A stretch of 64,000 nucleotides of DNA from Zygaena filipendulae (Eukaryota; Arthropoda; Insecta; Lepidoptera; Zygaenidae). The DNA lies in contig OU015657.1 of the NCBI GenBank assembly GCA_907165275.2, positions 13,291,001-13,355,000 on the forward strand, read 5' to 3'. The notes beneath the pieces are model-generated. The model saw only the letters and a list, made by a program, of their open reading frames with translations. It did not search any database and was not told the DNA's origin. The position numbers were made by a program, and so were the translations under genes. Shown in pieces: positions 1-10,000 of this stretch; the first letter of the stretch is position 1, and each line of letters opens with the position of its first letter.

Positions 1-44
1 CTAAAACTAACGCAAGGGAAACCGTCGGGGATCGACTAGTCTAT
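1..44 (-). repeat. Head fragment of short lepidopteran repeat family A
   Basis: On the minus strand this reads as a diverged ACTAGCTG..GGTTTCACCCGCG head, the 5' end of the short repeat family that recurs across the window (best copies 41347-41565 and 45778-45998). It is cut by the window start. Confidence 0.45.
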
Positions 45-1974
45 AATAAAATAACAAAATATTATAAACCGGCTCTTCAGTTGGGCACCTCTGCGTCTAG
101 GTGCACAATACCCGTGCGCGTGTCACCCGTGTGTCGCCGAACAAATATTGCATTACTATCCCCCCCCCTGCTCCTCCACGCACGTTTCACCCCCCCCTCA
201 GCCCGGACGCCACGCGCCGTGCGCCACGACAGAGTCCATTGTTTCGTCCCCAGGGCGCTCCCCGCGTGGTTACCCTACTCGCTAATCCTACGGAAATTGC
301 AATGTAAGTGCACTGATTTTTTTTATTCAAACTTTATTTACGGCTTGTCTAGTGTGCTGTTAAGAAAAGTCATATAAATAAGTTATATAAATACGGTAAG
401 TCGTTATTTTTTATAATTATAGCATATACAACAATAATTAATAATTATGCTTCATTAACTTGTCATTAACATTTTATGTTTCTGTTATTGATTTACCTAC
501 AATCTACATCGTTTTAAATTCGTATTTCCATTACTACCTATTCCGCTTACATTTAAAATTAATTAATTATGGTTGAGTACACAAATAACTGGTCGCATAC
601 ACATACAATTAAAAATATTCCTACAGATATGAATGGCAATTACAAAACAAAAGCGTTAAGGGCCGCCATACCTACTCGTACTGCAATCGAGGCGACAATC
701 GGCGAACGGGTGACCACACGATGCGGGCCGGGGAAATTATTAATTTGCTCCATTAAAATTACCTTCCCGGCAATTGAGACACAAAAAGGGTCCCCCTGCC
801 ACAGCCGAGGGCGGCCGCCACCTTAGCATACCTTTTCGACGATAAATGAGCGTTGGGCGAGAGGAGGTTTGTCTTTGACACGTTCGAAGATGAGTTTTGA
901 GATTAATTCGCCTCGTGGCATTTTGTTGGGAGGTGGCGGATGGTACAGAATAGGGACAACAGGTGCTTATGATGTACAAAAACGGACGGCAACTCTCTGC
1001 AATTATCATATGACTAAATGTATGATTGTTGGCTTTATTCATTTCATTTTTAGGAGTTGATTAAAAAATCCTAAAACACACGTTTCCTTATTTGTAACGG
1101 AGATCCCGAATACGGATTTCTATGGTTCTAATATCAAAGTCCGTTGTCCTTGCAACTTATGGAGTTCTGACATAAAATACATATAAAAAAGATCTATTGT
1201 AGGTTTAAGTACTAGGTATATGAAATAAATAAATAAACTTTCACCTATTTTAGGGGTCAAATCTTCAAAAAATTCTCAATCAATTCGTAAGTTTTTAGAT
1301 CATAATGTTGGCTCTTAAGGTAACGAAATAAGTCAAGACATGAAATTTTACATGTAGGTACGTAATATATCGCACTACTATGTACTACATAAATATATGT
1401 TACTGGTACGCACAAACGTTAAAAATAGATTTTAAGCCCGAACGTTTATTTCCCAGACAATAAGCCCGTGTTAACATTTTTATACTCACCAAAACTACAA
1501 TGCAGCATCTAGTGTGCGCTGTGTAGGTAGAAGCAATTGTGTGAAGTACAACGTTTCGACCTCACCCGGTGATACATGCGGGCAGTTTGTCCCGGTAAAC
1601 TATTGCCGCGCACCGAGCTACCCCGGACGGCGGGCGGGCTGCGGGCGACACCTTCGTTCGGAGCTTTTATTTAATTTCCCGGGACCCGTTTAAAGTTACG
1701 CCGTCACGTCGTAGCGTGGTGTCCACAAAAGGGATTTTAAGGACCTTTGTATCGTTCCCGCAGTTAGCGCGTGAACCGTTGGATTTATAATTAGTTGGTG
1801 AATTTTAAATGAAAGGTTATCTGTTTAGTGAGGAGTAATGTTTTAGTGTATTTGAAAGAATTATCTTACTTAAGAATTTGAAATGATACAATTAAAGAAT
1901 TTAAAATTTGCAAGAGGAAATAGTTCAAATAAAAGTAGCTTTTCTATGTTGAATTTCAATTGGTAATTTATGAT
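45..1974. other. Non-coding stretch, no gene seen
   Basis: Mostly AT-rich. Open frames near 81-377 and 569-1060 have no recognisable domain and overlap on both strands, as expected by chance in GC-richer patches. A GC-rich patch at about 1550-1740 could be a regulatory or conserved island, but nothing in it identifies a function. Confidence 0.5.
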
Positions 1975-2359
1975 ATGTTCCGAAATGCACTGATAGCACT
2001 GGGTCAGCTCTCCCAGTGCCCTGAAATTTGTTCCGCATAACTTTCAGTACACTGCCGCAGTATGACGTCATAATCTTCGGAATTTTTGTACTGTGGCCAC
2101 TGGTGCTTTCGAGGTAAGGTACTCTCAATGGTTTGATCACGTGATCAACCAAGGAGCAATGATTGGTCAACCGCATCGGTCGGTTGACATGAGTGGTTGA
2201 CAGCGTGACATGACAATGATATGGATGACAGTATACTGGACTGCGTTCCGTTTTAAACAGTAACCAGTATTGCTCAGTTTAGCTAACTTTATAGGAACGG
2301 CTTCGCAGTATACTAAAGTGACGTCATACCTTACAGTGCTCTCAGTGTTTACGGAACAT
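1975..2359. mobile_element. MITE-like element with imperfect terminal inverted repeats
   Basis: The left end (ATGTTCCGAAATGCACTG at 1975) matches the reverse complement of the right end (CAGTGTTTACGGAACAT, ending 2359). A second inverted block with TATGACGTCA is at about 2062 on the left and 2321 on the right. The length is 385 bp with no coding capacity. I cannot define a clear target-site duplication, so the superfamily is open. Confidence 0.5.
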
Positions 2360-3470
2360 TAACCGTAGATTAGGCACATCATCTAGTGATTACAAAGTAA
2401 TGTAAAAGTGTTATTATTGAAATAAATTATGCACACTGTATGCGAGACGTTGAATAAAAAGTGATTCTTACAAATTTTTCATAAGAGGTTATCGTAATTT
2501 TTTTAGTTATTCCATAAGCATGTACAGAAAAAATTAAATTATGCAACCGTTAACTAAAGTTTTATTAGCATGATCGTCGAGTGTAGGTAGTCAAATAAAC
2601 GTTACTCTAAAATAGCATTGAGTTGGACTGCGCCCGTACCTGGTTGGATCGCCTAAAATGATCCTCAATTGAGAGATATGTGGGTCACGAGGACAGAGGT
2701 ACCGTGGAGTAGAGTTAGGACTACGAAAATTTGAAGAAAAGTAATTATATGATTATTTTTATCCCACAAAGTTAATTCCTTTCTCTTCAGTTATTAAGTA
2801 ACGCTTTAGTTATTGAAGCTGCGACCTGCGTCATAGTTCTAGCTCTGTTTCGGCTTATTTATTGATAACTAATGGTTTCTATTGCATGAATTTCGCAATG
2901 ACTCAAGAACTCATTTCAACGTGAAATAATAACACAGAAAGACTTTAATGAATATTTATGCAAATGAGATTGATGATGATCGATAACACATAGTCAATAT
3001 TAGGATTGTTGTTGGTATATCTTCCTCTCTAGTTATCTCTAGTCTCTAGTCATTTCCTCTTTTGAATGTATTTCATCCAACAGTATTCATAATGATCTCT
3101 TATGCAAATCTTGTTTTAAAGGAACTTTATTATGGAAACAATATAATAATGAGTATTGAATGCCTGTTGAATTCGGGAAAATTTTCTAAAGATCTCCACA
3201 GACGTCGCTGTGCCACGTGAGTTCGATTAACTAAATTGATGCTTGACTCATGCGCCACCTGGCGGCCACCTTAACAGTCTCAATTGGCCCACATGGGTGA
3301 CATGGGGCCGGTCACTTCATTGTTATTTAGGGGAGCTTTTGTTGTCAGAGTCAACATAACGGAAATTTTGCATTGATTGTCACGATTTGTACTAAAAATA
3401 TCACAACTCACTATCAAAAACTTATTGATCAGATGTACCTACTTTCGTAACTCGTGACTACACACAATCC
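2360..3470. other. Non-coding stretch, no gene seen
   Basis: AT-rich DNA without a long open frame, RNA gene or recognisable repeat. A GC-richer patch lies at about 3195-3320. Confidence 0.5.
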
Positions 3471-3654
3471 TTACTATTATAAATGCGAAAGTGAGTTTGT
3501 TTGTTAAAGCTTAAGTACACACCTTATCGGCTCGACCGATCATCATGAAATTTTGCATACACTTTTTCAAGTGTACTACAGAGAAGGACATTATTTTGGA
3601 ATTTCCGCAGGAACTCCGAAATAAAGCGTTTGAAACCACGGGGAACAGCTTGTA
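3471..3654 (-). repeat. Short repeat family A copy, minus orientation
   Basis: Starts on the plus strand with the reverse complement of the family tail (TATTATAAATGCGAAAGTGAG). It continues through the CGACCGATCATCATGAAATTT block and ends at the reverse-complemented head (GAAACCACGGGGAACAGCTTG). No coding capacity. Confidence 0.65.
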
Positions 3655-5105
3655 AAAATGTAGGTAAATCCAAAATAGTAGGTAATTGAGAAGACAAGCT
3701 CTGTGGCACTCGGCATAGTTGTCAAATCGGCCGTAGCTCAGGCTAAAGCTGTATTAACCACACTGCAGCGCTTTTATCAACTGAATCCTCGATCTCATAG
3801 TTTTGATTCTTGGGGCAAACTTTCTGTAGAGTGATCTGACGATGAAGACTCTTAACATTTTAAATTGAAGTCGATATAAACCCATCGAAAAGCAAACTAC
3901 CTACGTGGACTTTACTTACACGTTGGTTCCCGACCTCATCTACCGCCGCCAGCTATCGGGTTGCAGTAAACGAGTCAGTCAGTCAGTCGCCCGCCTCCAC
4001 CCCCACTCCCACTCCGGCGTCGTTCCACGAAGCCCGCATGCAGGCGGCGTCAATTGGACACAATCAGCGGCGCAGACGCAACTTAATAACACCGCGTAGG
4101 TAACTACGGGACCGGGCAGTGTTTTGATGACATATTTCCACGCAACGCGCAATGTGGAGTTTTGAGAAGAATATTATGCGTACACGCATCAACCTAATTC
4201 AAACTCAAATCAAATGTCTGTACTGCGAATCGACCAGAATGGACTCATTTACACGTCAATTTAGATATATCAACAAGTAGTAATTAACACACGACCAAAT
4301 TCTCAACGGAGCACGGTTCAAAATAAGTAAACGATCAATGAAATTCGTTTGTTGTTCAACTCGAGTGTATAAGTATAGTTATTTACAAAGATATTTAAAA
4401 ATAATAGATTGACAATACGCCCGGCCGCTAAGCTGTCCTCTTGAACCACGCAGCGGTCAAACGATCTTATGCTAACAAAATGCCGTTGGCTAGCAGAGAC
4501 TACTTATTGTCTATAGATACCACTTGACGGAAAGCAATGTGATTGGCTATTTGAAATGAACTTTGTAGTGACTGGTACCTATTCGATTGCGTCGCAACGA
4601 TGTGTTTGGTTTTTATCTTGGTCGACGTGGATTGTATAGTAAAAGTTTGTATTGTTCGTCTATTCTCTTATAATGTCTTTGGTTATTTACGTAAATATTT
4701 TGTCAAAAACAGTTTCGTATTTTACAATATTCGCATTTCCAACGCACTTTCAAGCACTGCACTGCAGTTTATGAATTGAAGTTACTCTTTTACTCAAATA
4801 AAGAACCAACATCGCAGTAACGCGACACCGTACTGCGCTTTAGACAATGTTGTCACCGAACCATTATAAGCGCTCCAGGTGTCCCGATCGACCCCACCTC
4901 CGCTGCATGAAGGCACATTATATCCACAGCCATTATCGGAACAGAGACCGACTTTCGGATAGGGGTTGAGCTAAAAAAATATGGGGTCACTGGATAAATA
5001 TTTTCGAGAAACAAATCTGGAGAGCATTCGCCTGTCAGAGCTTTGGCGAGGCATATTCACCGATTTCCCAAATAGGACAAAGGAACTTGAATAACCGTTA
5101 TCTCT
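3655..5105. other. Non-coding stretch with GTCA microsatellite
   Basis: No gene seen. A short (GTCA)4 run is at about 3973-3988, followed by a C-rich tract to about 4020. GC-richer patches near 4430-4500 and 4800-4930 carry no recognisable motif. Confidence 0.5.
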
Positions 5106-5322
5106 ACTGATATATATAAATGCGAAAGTAACTCTGTTTGTCTGTCGTCCTCCATGGTCTGTCTATTACGCTTTCACGCATTTTATGGCTCAACCGATCT
5201 TCATGTAAATTTTCGTGCCTATTCGTCATCAGGGGTACGAGAAGGACTTTAGGGTATTTTTTATACCGGAATTCCCGCGGAAACTCCAAAATCACCGAGG
5301 GTGAACACACGGGGCACACCTA
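5106..5322 (-). repeat. Short repeat family A copy, minus orientation
   Basis: Same order of blocks as the other reverse copies: ATAAATGCGAAAGT tail, CAACCGATCTTCATGTAAATTTT, GTACGAGAAGGAC, GGAATTCCCGCGG, and a GGTGAACACACGGGGCAC head. The open frames on both strands here are by-products of the repeat. Confidence 0.7.
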
Positions 5323-6059
5323 ATATTATAATTATAATTTGGTAATTTTGTTCAATTAGATAGGTAACTAAATAGATAAAAAGTTGATCAGATTTACATT
5401 AATCATACCGAAAAGCTAGACCTTTACTGAACTGTAATTTGTTATCGAACACTCCTATTACCAAACAAACTACATACATAAACTGCCCGTGAACCTTCAG
5501 ATATAATATCCGCTAACTCGTCCCAACATGACCGACAGATAATACAAAACCGATGACCCGTTTCGCTTTCATTTACCTACGGGAAACAGTACAACTCAAA
5601 CACGGGTTTTATTAATCGGCGGGTCTACTAGGCCCGCGCAAACAGTGCTGGGTTAGGCTTAAGTAATTAGCCTCACGTCGACCGACGATGTTTTAATCAC
5701 TCGCTACACGAGGCTCGGTTTGTTTGCTCGCGGAGCGCCCGTGGTCGGGTCATGGAGGTAGGTAATTTTGGGTTGCTGGGCGCGAAGAGCCGGTATACAT
5801 CTCGTCAAATCGACAGCCCGGTAATGATGGAATGAGGAGTTCGATTTTATAATTGAACCTTCACATATTTTACGAGTGTAACGTTGCGTTACATTTCTGT
5901 CAATCTCTGCACGTCTCCAAAACGCTATTCAGAAAATTCTCCAGCTCCGGCTAAAGTCTAGGGCCCTAGACATATCGCAATGTCTTTTACAATATAACAG
6001 ATGGCACTATAGTTGTAGCAACCTATGAAGTGTACAATTAAAATTAAGCAAAATGTACT
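5323..6059. other. Non-coding left flank of BEL1, with a GC-rich island
   Basis: No gene. A GC-rich patch at about 5610-5770 holds TTAAGTAATTAG and several CpG-rich words, a possible conserved regulatory block. The 5-bp BEL1 target duplication GTACT ends this segment (6055-6059). Confidence 0.4.
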
Positions 6060-6493
6060 TGTTTGCGCGTAAATGAACTGGGCATTGGCCAGCCGGTAAT
6101 TTAAGTTTCGATCATCCGCCGCCGCTCATGAGCCGACAAATTCGTATGCTCTGGCGCCGATTAACGTTTCCGAACGTGTCGCGACTCGAATCTGAACTGT
6201 TACATCAATCACCTGTCATTCAAGCATGTGTGCTCAGAGCTGTGCGACGTGCGGACGTATTTTTGCTAGCTGTCAAGAGACGCTCGCGAGTGCCAGCAAA
6301 TTGAAGCATCACCACCTTGTTTTCACCCACTGTGGACATCCGAATATTTACCGTGGAGAAAGAGAGACCCTCGCCGCTCGAGTCGCTCAGGTGAGTCGGT
6401 TTTTTGAGTTGGCTAAGGTGTTCGAGGTTAATTCGCCGGGTCGCTAATCCCGGGCATACCTACCGGTCTCCCGGTTTTATTTCGGCGCCCACA
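6060..6493 (+). repeat. BEL1 5' LTR
   Basis: Starts TGTTTGCGCG and ends GGCGCCCACA. Inside is an ATG-initiated 73-codon frame (6226-6447) of unknown meaning, and a perfect-looking splice donor CAG/GTGAGT at 6390/6391. I could not match the sequence just downstream (a TGG at 6503) to a known tRNA 3' end, so the primer-binding site is unassigned. Confidence 0.95.
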
Positions 6494-7041
6494 CATTAAT
6501 TTTGGTCACTTCTTACCGGATTTATATATCCAGGATTTGCCATATATTATTTATGATATACAGTCCATTTAAATGTTAAATACAATATAAGATAACCGAA
6601 TATTTCGTTTGAGGTTAGCTTGGTAATTGGTAGAATAGATCGCCATTTTGCATAATTATTATCTATTACCTACCTACCAGTTGTTAATTAACGTCGTATT
6701 GCACATTCTTGTCAAGTGTCAATTGTCAACAGCCAGTGTCTACATTCGTTGCTTCTACTAAGTAGGGTCAAGTGCGAACGGCGAATCGATTCATTCGATT
6801 ATACTCACAATCAATTAATCGATATCGACTTAGTATATTTGCTCGATTATTGATAACTCGTTGGTTGGTTGTGGTTAGTCAGTGAGTTGGAACGACACCA
6901 GGTAATAGACAGCAGCTGTCAGTTGTCACCTTCGAACTTTAAAAAGTTTTTAGTTTGACGTTTACTTTCGTACAACAATTCATCCTAAAGTTTTTGTTGA
7001 TTGTTCAGTGTTAAATACAAGAAAAAATAACTTTCGTTAAG
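6494..7041 (+). other. BEL1 untranslated leader
   Basis: Region between the 5' LTR and the gag-pol start. It should hold the primer-binding site and packaging signal, neither of which I can identify. No competing long open frame. Confidence 0.7.
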
Positions 7042-10000
7042 ATGTCTGAAGAAAAAAGGTTACTCATGAAAATTAAATTACATGAAGCGGCTTTAAACTC
7101 GTACTTTTCTCAAGTACAAAAAATGTATGACTTATCGGTAAGTGTAATGACGGAATCCGAAGAAGAAAACTTTTTAGTGGTAACATCAGATCTAGCTACA
7201 CTGCGCTCAGAATACATTGAAAAAGTAGAAATGTGGAATATGTTACAGATGGAGGCCAATCCAAAGTATGAACCATGTTTTAAAAAATGGGAAGCCTTCG
7301 AGACATTGTGTACTTCTATAAAAAATAAGGTAAGCGCACTAAAGGTCAAAGACCCAGCCAAATTAAATCAAACTAAGTTAAGTTGCCCTCAGTTTAAATT
7401 GCCTGCAATACAATTATTAAAGTTTGATGGTAGTACAACGGCATGGCCCAGGTTTATCGAAAATTTTAATAGTACAGTGCATGACAATGTACAGCTGACC
7501 AACACAGCTAAGGTGTATTACTTATGTGGCCAACTTACAGGTAAGGCATTAGAGTCCATAGCCGGTTTAACTGCCACTGGTGATAACTATGAGTTGATTT
7601 ATAAAACTTTGGTAGATAAATATCAGGATGTCCGATCATTAGCAAATGCTTATCTTGATGAATTAGTTAATATAAAAAAAATACAAGTAGCTTCAGTTGA
7701 CAGTTTAAATACATTTGTTGATAAGTTTTCTATATCAGTGATGGCATTTGAAAAATTAGATATAAAAAATAAATTAGATTTTTTTTACTTATACCTTGCT
7801 CTAAAAAAGGTAGACATGGAAACAGCTAGGTTATTTGAAAACTCTGTGCGAGGAGAATCAGTACCCTCATATGAAAGTTTCATGAAATTTGTAAAAGAAC
7901 AAACAAAAATCTTAGAACGGACCGGTTCGGGGTTCAAAGCGGGTGAGAAAAGTTTGTTTAAGTCAAATAATGCTCGAGTGCCAATAACTTCCAGACCAGT
8001 TCCAGTTCCCGGGAGAAATGTTAAATCATTGTTCACTGCTAATAATGGTGCTGTGTGCCCATTATGTAACACTACCATGCATGATTATTTTTCCAAATGT
8101 AATGAATTTTTAAAACTTTCCCCTAAGGAAAGATACAAGATTATAAAAAAGTATAATGCGTGTGTTAGCTGTTTAAGTGCTAGGCATCGCACACCAGCAT
8201 GTACGTTAAGGTCTAATTGTAGTTCTTGTCAATCAAGGTCCCATCATACATTATTACATTTTGATGGACAAACAAGTACATCTTTACCAGTTGCAATTGA
8301 AGGTAACTTGGATAGTGACGGTACATCTAGGTGGTCGGGCAAGGATGAGTTAGGTGATGTGTCCCCTGCGGAAGTCTCCTTGTGTTCAATACATAAGACA
8401 GAAACTCAGAGTCCTAGGTACGAAATGTGTTCATCTACCGTGCTTCTAGCTACTGCCAAGGTTCGAGTAGTGGACCGGCTAGGTATACCTCACATGGTTC
8501 GCTGTCTTATTGACAGCGGATCCCAAAGTCACTTTATCACATCGCAATGTTGCAGGAAACTATCATTAACAGTGCTGGAACCAGAATCTCCAATATCAGT
8601 GTATGGGTTTGGTGATGGTGTCAAACGTGTCAATGCTGTAACGGATTTACATTTCACATCCCGCTTTGATAAGAACGAAGTTTTTCACATTAAACCATTA
8701 GTGGTAGATACACTCACTAATGAGTTGCCGTCCTCCATGGTTGACATGTCAGTGTTGTCTTATTTATCAAGTGTTCCACTTGCTGATGATTCTTTCCAGG
8801 TTCCAGGTGAAGTGGAAGTTCTGATCGGAGCACAATTGTTCACTAAGCTATTATTACCTGGAAGAATACATGGACCACCCGGTTTACCAGATGCAATTCA
8901 GACCAGACTCGGATTCATTATCCTGGGAGAGGTTCCGGTTTGTAATGTAAACAAGTCTATGCATACAGCTGCTTATTGTACCTTCGAAGACTCTTCCATG
9001 AGTGATCTGGTGTCGCGGTTTTGGCAGCTGGATGAGGTGCCGTCCTGTACTGCTGCCCGTCTCAGCCGTGAAGAACAGGAGTGTGAGAGCTTTTATAAAA
9101 ATACCACAACACGTGACGTGTCAGGTAGGTACACTGTAGGGTTACCATTTAAGTCGAACCCAACAGAATTGGGCAGTTCTTTAAATATTGCTAAAAAACG
9201 TTTTTTTTTCTTAGAACGTAAATTACAGATGTCACCGTCTCTGCGGAAGGCATATGATGATGTAATCAAAGATTATTTATCGGTTGGTTATTTGAAACCA
9301 GTTTCAGATGCTAGTCAAGATTGTGGGTATATTATTCCCCACCACTGCGTTATACGTGACAGTAAATTGACAACCAAATTGAGAATTGTGTTGGACGCTA
9401 GTGCCCGTACTGATCGAGGGCTGTCATTGAACAACATGCTCCATGCCGGTCCCAATTTACAAGGTGATATTTTCACTCTTATGATAAATTTCCGTCTCTT
9501 TGCTGTAGCGTTCTGTGCAGATGTAAAACAAATGTACTTACAAATCAAGGTACGTCCTCCTGATTGTAAATATTTGCGGATATTGTACCGCTTTAATCCC
9601 AACGATCGCTTGCAGATGTTTCAGTTTGATAGAGTCTGTTTTGGGTTGGCTTCAAGTCCATTTTTAGCCTTAAGAACAGTCCGACAGCTATGCGAGGATG
9701 AAAGTGTAAATTTTCCTATTGCAGTAAATGTAGTACAAAACGGGTTGTACATGGATGACGTCATTTACAGTTTCAGTTCAGTAACCCTAGCTACAAATGC
9801 AGCACGTCAGCTGATAGATTTATTTAAAGCAGGAGGTTTTGAGCTAATGAAGTGGTCTAGCAACTCCTCCGCTCTGCTTACCCAGCTTCCAGAAACGCAT
9901 TTACATCCTCACGTACACAGTTTCGACGAAGATGGTCATAAAATATTAGGCGTTAAATGGGAGCCGCGCACAGATGTGTTTTCATTTGATGTGGCGTCAT

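Noticed and set aside
81..377. 98-codon frame near the window start
   Set aside because: Overlaps another frame, C-rich runs drive the composition, no domain. The listed start is not an ATG.
6226..6447. 73-codon frame as an independent gene
   Set aside because: It lies entirely inside the LTR and is duplicated only because the LTR is. I keep it as an observation, not a gene.
6503..6520. BEL1 primer-binding site
   Set aside because: TGG is nine bases past the LTR and the following bases match no tRNA 3' end I can recall with confidence.
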